From positions 124,001 to 188,000 of the forward strand of contig NZ_JBHRXK010000002.1 of the NCBI RefSeq assembly GCF_042648505.1: a stretch of 64,000 nucleotides of DNA, given 5' to 3'. Shown piece by piece: positions 40,299 through 49,072 of this stretch. Made by a program: the position numbers and the translations under genes. How positions within the stretch are numbered: the first letter of the stretch is position 1; each line of letters starts with the position of its first letter. The stretch is from Lysobacter_L cavernae. GTDB taxonomy: Bacteria; Pseudomonadota; Gammaproteobacteria; Xanthomonadales; Xanthomonadaceae. The notes under the pieces are model-generated. The model made no database searches, had not been told where the DNA came from, and saw only the letters and a program-made list of their open reading frames with translations.

Positions 40299-41002
40299 GC
40301 GGCGCCCTCGAACAGGCGCTCGAGGTCGCGTGCGCCGAGCGCACGCCACTGCCCGGCGGGGAGGTCGTCCAATGCCAGCCCGCCGACGCGGCTGCGGTGC
40401 AGCGCCTCGACGTGGTTGCCGACCGCGGCGAACATGCGCCGCACCTGGTGGTAGCGGCCCTCGGTCAGCGTCAGCCGTGCGTGGCGTGGATCGACCGCCG
40501 CCATCGTCGCCGGCGCCAGCGGCGTGGTTTCCGATTCCAGCAGCAACGTGCCGCTGGCGAATACCGCCGCCTCGTCGCCGCGCAGGTCGTGCGCCAGCGT
40601 GGCCTCGTAGACCTTGGCCAACCGCGCCCTGGGCGAGACGATGCGGTGCAGCAGCGCGCCGTCGTCGGTCAGCAGCAGCAGGCCGCTGGTGTCGCGGTCG
40701 AGCCGGCCGACCGTCGACAGCAGCGGCGAACGCAGGCGGAAGCGCGGCGGCAGCAGGTCGTAGACCACGCGGCCGGGGTCCTTGGTCGAGCAGGTGTAGC
40801 CGACCGGCTTGTGCAGCATCAGCGCCAGGCCGGCGGGAGGATCGAGCGGTGCGCCGTCGATGTGGATGCTGTCGTGGCCGACCTTGTCGTCGGCGTACAG
40901 CACCTCGCCGTGCACATCGGTGATGCGGCCCTCGCGGAACATCGCCGCGACGTCCTTGCGGCTGCCGTAGCCAAGGTTGGCGATGAGTTTGATCAACTTC
41001 AT
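40295..41002 (-). CDS. rsuA: 16S rRNA pseudouridine(516) synthase
   Basis: RsuA converts U516 of 16S rRNA to pseudouridine. The 235-aa protein has an N-terminal S4-like domain (KLIKLIANLGYGSRKD), the catalytic motif GRLDRDTSGLLLLT with the essential Asp, and the C-terminal 'EGRYHQVRRMFAAVGNHV' that marks the family. The stop overlaps the HAD start by 4 bases. RsuA rather than RluE/RluF is favoured by the S4 domain and overall length, but this is not certain. Confidence 0.9.
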   Translation of the reverse strand: MKLIKLIANLGYGSRKDVAAMFREGRITDVHGEVLYADDKVGHDSIHIDGAPLDPPAGLALMLHKPVGYTCSTKDPGRVVYDLLPPRFRLRSPLLSTVGRLDRDTSGLLLLTDDGALLHRIVSPRARLAKVYEATLAHDLRGDEAAVFASGTLLLESETTPLAPATMAAVDPRHARLTLTEGRYHQVRRMFAAVGNHVEALHRSRVGGLALDDLPAGQWRALGARDLERLFEGAA

Positions 41003-41034
41003 GGCGTGATACTCATGGCGTGGTTTTCATGGCG

Positions 41035-42183
41035 TCATCGGTTTCCTGGCTTGACCCGTTTTTCATGCGACTCCCCGGCACTGCGGGCAGCGACAGCCTC
41101 GACCACCTTGAAGCCGTGCTGCTGCGCGACCGTGCGCACGTGAGCGAAGCGCGCGTCGAGCTCCGCCTCGTACGGCAAGTGGCGGTTGGCCACCAGCCAC
41201 AGGCGTCCGCCCGGCCGCAACGCCGACGCCGCGGCCGCGATGAAGCGGCGGCCGATGTCGGGCCGGTCGGCGCGGCCCTGGGCGTGGAATGGCGGGTTGC
41301 TGACGATCACGTCGAAACGTTGCGGCAGGCCCGCGGTGACGTCGTGCCAATGGAAGCCGAGCGCGACGCGCGCGCCGGCGCCTGCAAGATTGTGGCGTGC
41401 CAGTTCCAGCGCCCGCGCCTCGGCCTCGTACAGGTCGAGCGCGGTGATGCCCGGGCAGCGCGCCAGCAGCTCCGCGGCCAGGAAGCCGTAGCCGGCACCG
41501 AGGTCGGCGGCGTGGCCGCTCAGGTCGGCCGGCAGGTGCTCGGCGAGCAGCTTCGACGCCGCGTCGATCCGGTCCCAGGCGAACACGCCCGGGCGGCTGA
41601 CGAAGCGGCCGTCTAGGATCGGCCGCGGTGCATCGAGCGCACGCCATTGCGCGGCCAGCCCGGCATCGGCCGCGCCCTGCAGCGGCGCGGTCCAGAACAC
41701 CCGGCACTTGTGCTTGGACAGGCTGGCGACCGGGCCGGCGATGCGTGCCAGGTCGGTCTCGCCCGACTTGGCGCCTTCGTTGTTGCTCATGCAGGCGACC
41801 ACGCGGCCGCCGGGGGCGCAGCGCGCCAGCGCGCGCGCGAACAGGGCCCGAGCCTCGTCGCGCTGGCGCGGCGGCAGCACCAGCACCAGCGGGTAACGGC
41901 GTTCGTCATCGTCATCATCGGCGGCAAGCACAAGACCGGAGCGCTGCAGCGCATCGGCCTCGGGCTTGAAGCTCTGCTCGCAGACCAGGCCCGGCCAGGC
42001 GCGCTGGTGCAACGGCCAGCCATCGCGCGCGCGCAGGAACAGGACGCCGCCGGCCTGTGGCCAGGACAGCAGTCCACCTGCCGACGCGTCGTCGACCGGC
42101 AAGCCTTCCATAAACGGCAGCAGCAGCGTCTGCAGTGCGGCGTCGGTCGCCGTGTCAGCGTGCACGGGAGCGGTTGATGACAT
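41035..42183 (-). CDS. Class I SAM methyltransferase, RsmC-like
   Basis: The 382-aa length and two-domain architecture match RsmC/RlmG, which methylate guanine N2 in rRNA. The N-terminal domain is a degenerate methyltransferase fold; the C-terminal one has the SAM motif 'AADLGAGYGFLAAELL' and the catalytic NPPFH. The C-terminal 'LWLVANRHLPYE' also fits the family. RsmC (16S G1207) is more likely than RlmG. It is 32 bases upstream of rsuA, so rRNA modification genes are grouped here. Confidence 0.88.
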   Translation of the reverse strand: MSSTAPVHADTATDAALQTLLLPFMEGLPVDDASAGGLLSWPQAGGVLFLRARDGWPLHQRAWPGLVCEQSFKPEADALQRSGLVLAADDDDDERRYPLVLVLPPRQRDEARALFARALARCAPGGRVVACMSNNEGAKSGETDLARIAGPVASLSKHKCRVFWTAPLQGAADAGLAAQWRALDAPRPILDGRFVSRPGVFAWDRIDAASKLLAEHLPADLSGHAADLGAGYGFLAAELLARCPGITALDLYEAEARALELARHNLAGAGARVALGFHWHDVTAGLPQRFDVIVSNPPFHAQGRADRPDIGRRFIAAAASALRPGGRLWLVANRHLPYEAELDARFAHVRTVAQQHGFKVVEAVAARSAGESHEKRVKPGNR

Positions 42184-42294
42184 TCATTGCCGGTGATTTT
42201 ACGCGGCCTGGCCGGCCGCCTGCGCGCGGCCGCATCGCACCGCCTTAACGCGGCGCGGGGTTAGGGTTGGGACACACCCGAATGGAATCGCCCG

Positions 42295-43047
42295 ATGCGC
42301 TACCTGGTCGTGCTGGCCGCGCTGCTGATGCCGGTCATGGCGTGGTTCACGCAGCGGGGGGCGTTCGGTCCCGGCATTGGCGCGACTGCGGACCGTTATC
42401 CGACCCTGCTGGACGTGGCCGATTACGCTTTCGCGATCTGGGCACTGATCTTCCTGTGGGACCTGGTGTTCGCGTTTGCCCAGTTGCATCGTCACGACCA
42501 CGCCGCACTGGCCCGGACCCGTCCGGCGGCGGCGGCCGGCTTCGCCTTCACCGCATTGTGGATGCCGTTGTTCTCGCAGCAACTGTTCTGGCCGGCGTTA
42601 CTGGTGATCTGGCTCGCGCTGGCCTGCCTGGCCTATTGCGCGGTCACGCTGTCGCGCGACCACGTGGCGCTGCGGCAGCTGCGATGGCGGGCCTGGTTTC
42701 CGTTGTCACTGCATGCCGGCTGGCTGTCGTTGGCGGTGTTTCTCAACACCGCGCAGGTGATCGTCGCGCAACGGCTGCTGTCGCCGGAGCGGATGCTGCC
42801 GTGGAACCTGGCGCTGTACGCCGCGGCCGCGGCGCTGCTGCTGACGCTGAACGCGCGCATGCACGGCAACCTGGGCTACGTGCTGGCGGCGCTGTGGGGG
42901 CTGGCGGCCGCGTACGTACAGCAGTCGGCCGCCACGGCGCCCGGAGCTCGGGTGGCGGCCGGGGTCGCCGTCACGGTAGCCGTGGCGCTGCTGGCACAGA
43001 GCGCCTGGTTGCGCGCACGCGTGCATCGTCACATCTTCAGTGATTGA
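42295..43047 (+). CDS. Multi-spanning membrane protein (TspO-like tryptophan-rich?)
   Basis: This is a 250-aa protein with about seven hydrophobic segments and many tryptophans in the first half ('IWALIFLWDLVFAFAQL', 'LWMPLFSQQLFWPALL'). The pattern recalls tryptophan-rich sensory/TspO-like proteins of the DUF families, but I cannot place it firmly. The ATG follows an AATGGAAT purine stretch without a strong SD. A small gene follows after 103 bases. Confidence 0.7.
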   Translation: MRYLVVLAALLMPVMAWFTQRGAFGPGIGATADRYPTLLDVADYAFAIWALIFLWDLVFAFAQLHRHDHAALARTRPAAAAGFAFTALWMPLFSQQLFWPALLVIWLALACLAYCAVTLSRDHVALRQLRWRAWFPLSLHAGWLSLAVFLNTAQVIVAQRLLSPERMLPWNLALYAAAAALLLTLNARMHGNLGYVLAALWGLAAAYVQQSAATAPGARVAAGVAVTVAVALLAQSAWLRARVHRHIFSD

Positions 43048-43150
43048 TGCGCTCGCGCAGGCGTTCATGCTCGCGTCGACGACAACGGCTTCATGCCCAG
43101 TCAACACCGCAACCGTCACCATCGTCCCAACCTTTTTGAGGAGAACCGCG

Positions 43151-43411
43151 ATGCGCGCCCTCTTCGTCGGCGGTGTCGTCGACAACAGCGAACTCGATCT
43201 CGACGGCGCCGAGCCGCCCCTGCACTACCCCGATAACACCGGCGCCGGCCGCCCGCGCTACCGCCTGCACCAGATCGGTGTGCGCGACGGCACCATCGCC
43301 TACGCGGTCTACGGGGCCCCCGACCTGGCCGATGCCGAGATCGCGCGCGTGGTGCAAGAGCGCGACTACCCGCGCCGCTTCGAGGCCAGCCCGCAGGCGG
43401 TGCTCCAATAG
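43151..43411 (+). CDS. Small protein of unknown function (86 aa)
   Basis: The ATG at 43151 has GAGGAG 7 bases upstream. The product is soluble with 'MRALFVGGVVDNSELDL', 'YRLHQIGVRDGTIAYAVYG' and 'DAEIARVVQERDYPRRF'. The regular strand pattern suggests a small alpha/beta domain. I do not recognise a family name. The end faces the ABC permease gene, 14 bases away. Confidence 0.72.
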   Translation: MRALFVGGVVDNSELDLDGAEPPLHYPDNTGAGRPRYRLHQIGVRDGTIAYAVYGAPDLADAEIARVVQERDYPRRFEASPQAVLQ

Positions 43412-43425
43412 AGGCGGCGCCTGCT

Positions 43426-45920
43426 TCAGTTCTGCAGCTCGCGCAGGGTCACCGAGGGCGGCGCATCGAGCACGCGCCGGGTCGCGAACATCCCGGCCAG
43501 CAGCGCCGCCAGCACGCCGAGACCGGCACCGACCGCGGCCATGCGCCAGTCCGCCTGCCAGGGCAGGTCGAACACGCGCGTGGCGATCACCCCGGCCAGC
43601 ACCGAGGCCGCGATCGCCGCGGTCAGGCCGGACAGCAGGCCGATCGCGGCGAACTCGGAGGCCTGCGCCAGCCGCAGCTGGCGACGGCTGCCGCCAAGCA
43701 CGCGCATCACCCCGCCTTCGAGCAGACGCTCGTCCTGGCTCGCGCTCACCGCCGCCATCAGCACCAGCACGCCGGCGACCAGCGAGAAATAGAACACCAC
43801 CTCGACCACCGTCGAGACCTGGTCGGCGGTGCCACGCACCTGCTTGAGCACCGCGTCGATGTCGATCACCGACAGGTTCGGGAAGCGCCCGACCAGGTCG
43901 GCGGTGAAGCGCGTGCGTTGCGGCGGCACACTGACCGCGGTGATGTGGCTGGCCGGGTAGCCGTCGAGCGCACCGGGTGAGGCGACCACGAAGAAATTGG
44001 GACGGAAGCTTTCCCAGTCGACGCTGCGCAGGCTGGTGATGGTGGCCTCGAACGGCTGCCCGGCGATGTCGAAGGCGACGCGGTCGCCGAGTTTCCAGCC
44101 CAGGCGCTGCGCAAAGTCTTCCTCGACCGAGACCTCGGGTTTTGCCGGCTTGCGCGGGCCCCAGAAGGTGCCGGCGGTGACGCGGTTGTCCTCGCGCAAC
44201 GCACCGGCCACCGACAGGTTGAACTCGCGTTCGGCCAGGCGTTGCGCGCGCTCGCCCTGCCCGGCGTAGTCAGCGCCCGTCACCGGCTGGCCGTTGTGCG
44301 CGACCAGGCGGCCGCGGATCATCGGGTACAGGGTCGGCGCACCGATGCCCTGTCCGGCCATGAACGCGCGCACCGCATCGACCTGGTCGTCCTGCACGTT
44401 GATGATGAAGCGGTTGGGGGTGTCGCTGGCGAGCGCGAGCTGCCAACGGTCGAGCAGATCGGTGCGCACGAAGGTCAGCAGCAGCAGTGCCATCAGGCCC
44501 AGGCCCAGCGCCGACACCTGGGCGATGCTGGTGCCGGCGCGGCGGCTGACGTTGGCCAGGCCATAACGCAGGCTGCCACGCAGCCGCGACCGCAGGCGCC
44601 GCACCACCACGATCAGCCCCCACGCCAGCACCGCCAGCACCGCCAGCGTGGCGGCGATGCCGACCAGCATGGCGATGCCGAGCGTGGCCGAGCCGGCCTT
44701 CCACCACAGCAGCGCGCCCAGGCCGACCAACCCGGTGATCGCGACCAGCCAGGCGCTGGGCTCGGTCGGGTCGAGGTCGCGGCGCAGCACGCGCAACGCC
44801 GGCACGCGTCGCAACGCCAGCACCGGCGGCGCGCCGAACGCGAGCAACACCACCAACCCGACGCCGTAGCCCTGCAGCGCCGGCCACACACCGGCCGGTG
44901 GGATCGACAGCTTCAACGCCTGCGCCAGCCAGCCACCGACCAGCCACTGCAGGCCAAACGCGAGGGCCACGCCGACCGTGCTGGCCACCAGGCCGAGCAG
45001 CAGCAGCTCGCCGACGTGGATGCCGACCAGCGTGCGCTGGCTGGCGCCGAGGCAACGCATCACCGCGGTGCCGGACAGGTGCCGCTCGCTGTGCCGGCGC
45101 GCGGCCATCGCCACCGCCACCGCCGCCAGCACCACCGACACCAGCGCGGCCAGGCCGAGGAAGCGACCGGCGCGGTCGAGTGCGGAGCGGATTTCCGGAC
45201 GCGCATCGCCGATGGTCTCCAGGCGCTGGCCGCGGCCGAGCGCGGGACGCACCGTGGCGCTGAAACGCTCCACCGCCGCCGCTTCGCCGGCCACGACCAG
45301 GCGGTAGCGGATGCGGCTGCCTTCCTGCACCAGGCCGGTGCCGGGCAGATCGGCGAGGTTGAGGAACACCTTGGGCGCGACGTTGAAGTAGTCGAGCGCC
45401 GCGTCGGGCTCCTGCACCACCAGCGCAGCGAGGGTGAAGCGCGCATCGCCGATCGCGATGGCGTCGCCCAGGCGCGCGCCGAGCGTGTCGGCGCCGGCGC
45501 GGCTGAGCCAGATCGTGCCGGGTGCGGGCACACCGGTCGCATCGTGTTCGGCGCCGTTGCGCTCGACGATGCGGAAGTGGCCGCGCAGCGGAAAGCCCTC
45601 ACCGAGCGCGCGCAGCTCGCCCAGCTGCAAGCGCTCGCCGACGCGGATCATCGTCTGCAGTTCCATCGTCTCGGTGCGCTGCAACTGCGGCATATCGGCC
45701 GCAGCGCGGATCGCACCGGCGATCGGCTCGTCGGCACGCACCACCGCGTCGCCGCCGAGCAGGCGGTTGGCCTCGATCGCCAGCGCACGCTCGGCACGAT
45801 CGGTGACGAAACCGACCGCAGTCACCGCCAGCACCGCCAGCACCAGCGCGGCCATCAGGATGCGGATGTCGCCGGCGGCCAGGTCGCGGCGCAGCTGGCG
45901 CCAGGCCAGCGCCACGAGCC

Positions 45921-45924
<4 letters not shown>
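43426..45924 (-). CDS. ybbP: YbbP/FtsX-type ABC permease
   Basis: This is an 832-aa inner-membrane protein with two sets of FtsX-like helices and large periplasmic domains, the YbbP layout. 'GAALRRAWWLA'-type basic loops and 'GTAVMRCLGASQRTLVGIHVGELLLLG' and 'GGVMRVLGGSRRQLRLAQASEFAAIG' mark the two FtsX signatures. The start codon overlaps the ybbA stop (ATGA at 45921-45924). In E. coli ybbA-ybbP lies divergently from tesA, as here. The transporter is of unknown substrate; a role in lipid or fatty-acid handling is suggested only by this neighbourhood. Confidence 0.93.
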
Positions 45925-46646
<722 letters not shown>

Positions 46647-46689
46647 GATCGTCCCTATGTATGCCTCACCGATCATCGGGAGACGGTCA

Positions 46690-47367
46690 ATGAGTCTGGA
46701 TGGATTGCGATATGCGGCATGGCGCCGCCGCGTTCAATGTGCCATCGGTTTACTGGCGCTGTGGATTTCGGCGCTGATGACCGTTCAGGCCGCACCGGTA
46801 ACGGCCGCGGCCCAGGGCACGCGCACGGTGCTGGTGATGGGCGACTCGCTGTCGGCCGGCTACGGCCTGGCTGCCGCGCAGGGCTGGGTCGCGCTGACCG
46901 CCGACCGCGTCGCCAGGACCAAACCCGGCTGGCGCGTGGTCAACGCCAGCATCAGCGGCGAAACCACGGCCGGCGGCGCGGCGCGCATCGCCGGCGAGCT
47001 GCAGCGTCACAAGCCCGCCGTGGTGGTGATCGAACTGGGCGCCAACGACGGCCTGCGCGGCCTGCCGCTGGCGCAATCGCGCGCCAACCTCGACCGCATG
47101 ATCCGCGCGGCCACCGGCGCCGGCGCCAAGGTGCTGCTGATCGGCATGCGCATGCCGCCCAACCTGGGCCGCGAATACACCCAGGGCTTCGCCGACAACT
47201 ACAGTGCATTGGCGAAGCAGCACGGCACCGCGCTGCTGCCGTTCCTGCTCGAGCCGATCGCCCTCGACCGCAGCGCCTACCAGGCCGACAACCTGCACCC
47301 GGTCGCCAGTGCGCAGCCGAAGCTGCGCGATCACGTCTGGACGGCGTTGGCGCCCCTGCTGAAGTGA
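46690..47367 (+). CDS. tesA: TesA-like GDSL lysophospholipase/thioesterase I
   Basis: This periplasmic SGNH hydrolase would hydrolyse lysophospholipids, acyl-CoA or aryl esters. The ATG at 46690 has GGGAGA 6 bases upstream, giving 225 aa with a signal segment ('CAIGLLALWISALMTVQAA'). The catalytic Ser is in GDSLSAGYG, the oxyanion Gly and Asn are in 'GETTAGG' and GAND, and the Asp/His pair is in 'DNLHP'. It is divergent from ybbA, the order found in many proteobacteria. Confidence 0.92.
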   Translation: MSLDGLRYAAWRRRVQCAIGLLALWISALMTVQAAPVTAAAQGTRTVLVMGDSLSAGYGLAAAQGWVALTADRVARTKPGWRVVNASISGETTAGGAARIAGELQRHKPAVVVIELGANDGLRGLPLAQSRANLDRMIRAATGAGAKVLLIGMRMPPNLGREYTQGFADNYSALAKQHGTALLPFLLEPIALDRSAYQADNLHPVASAQPKLRDHVWTALAPLLK

Positions 47368-47474
47368 TGCCGCGTCAGGCCGCCTGCATCAGGGGCTGAA
47401 ACCGCCTTGTTCTGCCCGGAAGACGTCCCGGCAGCGCGGCGTTTCTCGTGTGCTCAAGCCGGATGCATGCCCGC

Positions 47475-47915
47475 CTAGCGCAGAGAGCGACCACCCCACT
47501 GCCATAGCAACGAGACAGCCAGGCAAGCCGCCAGCAGGCCGGTCCAGCCGGTCGTCTGCGCCGAGGCCTGCGGCAGCAATTCGACAAAAGCGGGTACCCA
47601 GCTCGCACCGTACCGCGCCATCACGACGGCCGCGCTCAGCGCGAGCGCTGCGGTCAGGATGCGCAGCAGCCAGCGCTCGATGCGCTCGCCCAGCACCTGC
47701 GCGTCGTTGACGTGGCGCACGATCCGCGCAGCCAGATCCAGCGGCAGCGGCTCCATCGCCGGGGCGCGCAGCGCGCGGGCGATCAGCCGGTACTCGCTGC
47801 TTCGGGCATCGGCGGGATCGAGCGGCAGGCCGCGGCGCTCGTGATCCAGCGCGTGTTCCTGCGCCTGCCATTCGCGCTCGAAGCGGTCGTCGGAATGCGG
47901 TGTCGGTGTCTTCAT
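47475..47915 (-). CDS. Membrane partner of the ECF sigma factor (putative anti-sigma)
   Basis: The 146-aa product starts at an ATG that overlaps the sigma factor stop codon (ATGA, 47912-47915). An acidic/charged cytoplasmic part (~1-85) is followed by two hydrophobic segments (~88-105 and ~122-140). It would be the expected place for an anti-sigma factor, but it has no cysteine, so no zinc-anti-sigma HxxxCxxC motif. It may be a different kind of membrane anchor or regulator of the sigma factor. Confidence 0.75.
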   Translation of the reverse strand: MKTPTPHSDDRFEREWQAQEHALDHERRGLPLDPADARSSEYRLIARALRAPAMEPLPLDLAARIVRHVNDAQVLGERIERWLLRILTAALALSAAVVMARYGASWVPAFVELLPQASAQTTGWTGLLAACLAVSLLWQWGGRSLR

Positions 47916-48502
47916 GCGGTCACTCCCATCCGGGCCTGCAGGCGCTCGCGCAGTCGCGCCCGGCTCCGGAACAGATGGCTCTTGATCGTACCCTCGGCCA
48001 GGCCGGTGATGCGGGCGATCTCGACGATGGGGACTCCGTCCAGGTGATACAGCGTCAGCAGCGTGCGCTGCAGCGGCGGCAGTGCCTCGATCTCGGCGTG
48101 CAGGCCGCGGGCGATCTCCTCGTCGGCGCAGGCCGCCTCCAGGTCGAAGCCATCGCTGACCTGGTCCAGCAGCGACAGCCCGTCCCCGTCGTCGCCGACC
48201 GCTGGGTCGACAAGCGTGATACGGCGCTTCTCCAGGTGGCGCTTGGCCACCGAGTAGGCGACCTGGCCGATCCACGACTTCAGCTGGCTCTCGCCGCGGT
48301 ACTGGTGCAGGCACTGGTGCACGCGCAGGAACGCCTCCTGGCACAGCTCGCGCGTGTCCTCGGGCTGGCGCACCATGCGCGCGATGATGTGCCAGCACAG
48401 CCCCTGGTACTGGCGCACGAGCCGCTCGAACGCGCCGGGCACCTGGGCCAGCACGGCCTCCACCAGCTGGCGGTCGTCTTCGCTCACGGGGCTTGCGGTC
48501 AT
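47912..48502 (-). CDS. ECF-type sigma-70 factor
   Basis: The 196-aa protein has region 2 ('AFERLVRQYQGLCWHIIARMV', 'LCQEAFLRVHQCLHQYRG', 'LKSWIGQVAYSVAKRHLEK') and region 4 ('LPPLQRTLLTLYHLDGVPIVEIARITGLAEGTIKSHLFRSRARL', named by its ends) and lacks region 3, as extracytoplasmic-function sigma factors do. I chose the ATG at 48502: an upstream TTG at 48556 lies inside a promoter-like element. Its own promoter and that of the divergent gene are almost identical, which points to autoregulation. Confidence 0.92.
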   Translation of the reverse strand: MTASPVSEDDRQLVEAVLAQVPGAFERLVRQYQGLCWHIIARMVRQPEDTRELCQEAFLRVHQCLHQYRGESQLKSWIGQVAYSVAKRHLEKRRITLVDPAVGDDGDGLSLLDQVSDGFDLEAACADEEIARGLHAEIEALPPLQRTLLTLYHLDGVPIVEIARITGLAEGTIKSHLFRSRARLRERLQARMGVTA

Positions 48503-48528
48503 CGGGATCGGCCGGTCATGCCACCGTG

Positions 48529-48555
48529 GATACGCCCGGGGCGCCACCGGTTGCA
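48529..48555 (-). promoter_or_regulatory. ECF-type promoter of the sigma factor operon
   Basis: On the minus strand, TGCAACC (48555-48549) and CGTATC (48534-48529) are 14 bases apart, with AAC as the typical ECF -35 core and CGT in the -10. Transcription would begin about 20 bases before the sigma factor ATG. The divergent gene carries the same two boxes at the same spacing. Confidence 0.7.
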
Positions 48556-48576
48556 ACGGATTTTTCGTGCCACCGC

Positions 48577-48603
48577 TGCAACCGGGTTGCTGCCGGGCGT
48601 ATC
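48577..48603 (+). promoter_or_regulatory. ECF-type promoter of the DUF6249-like gene
   Basis: TGCAACC (48577-48583) and CGTATC (48598-48603) are 14 bases apart, and the wider elements TGCAACCGG and GGGCGTATC are identical to those of the divergent sigma promoter. The start site would be near 48610, about 58 bases before the ATG. Confidence 0.7.
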
Positions 48604-48667
48604 TCCTGAGCCGTAAGCCGATCTTCCGCGCCAGACCCTACGAACCAGACCTCACGAGAGCGCCGCC

Positions 48668-48997
48668 ATGCAGAACTTCGAAGTGCTGATCCCGATCACC
48701 TTGTTCATCTGTGTCGTCTACGCCATCAAGGTGGTGGTCGACGCCCGCACCCGCGCCAAGATCATCGCCAGCAACGGCTCGGAAGAGCTGATCCGCACGA
48801 TGGTCCAGGCCGAAGCGCAACAGCGTCGCCACGCGTCGCTGCGCTGGGGCGTGCTGCTGCTGGCGGTCGGGCTGGGCTTTGGCCTGATCGAGGCGTTCGG
48901 CTGGCGCGAGGTCACCCCGGGCGTGGTCGCGGTGCTGCTGGGCGTGACCGGTCTGGGCAACCTGCTGGCCTACGCCGCCGCGCGCAAGCTGGGGTGA
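48668..48997 (+). CDS. DUF6249-like membrane protein, probable ECF target
   Basis: The 109-aa protein has an N-terminal hydrophobic segment (about residues 5-22, 'LIPITLFICVVYAIKVVV'), a charged region around 25-55 ('DARTRAKIIASNGSEELIR') and two further segments (~60-78 and 85-103). The pattern matches the DUF6249 group often found beside ECF sigma genes; the function is unknown. Sharing the sigma factor's promoter suggests it belongs to the same regulon. A bidirectional terminator follows. Confidence 0.78.
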   Translation: MQNFEVLIPITLFICVVYAIKVVVDARTRAKIIASNGSEELIRTMVQAEAQQRRHASLRWGVLLLAVGLGFGLIEAFGWREVTPGVVAVLLGVTGLGNLLAYAAARKLG

Positions 48998-49022
48998 TGT
49001 AGCCGGACTACTGAAAACAAAA

Positions 49023-49046
49023 CGGGCGAGACCGTAGCCTCGCCCG
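49023..49046. terminator. Bidirectional terminator between DUF6249-like and M28 peptidase genes
   Basis: CGGGCGAG and CTCGCCCG, 8-base stem, 8-base loop. On the minus strand it is followed by GTTTTGTTTT, which suits termination of the peptidase gene. Confidence 0.8.
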
Positions 49047-49072
49047 CTGCGTGCAACCCGAACGAACCGGAC

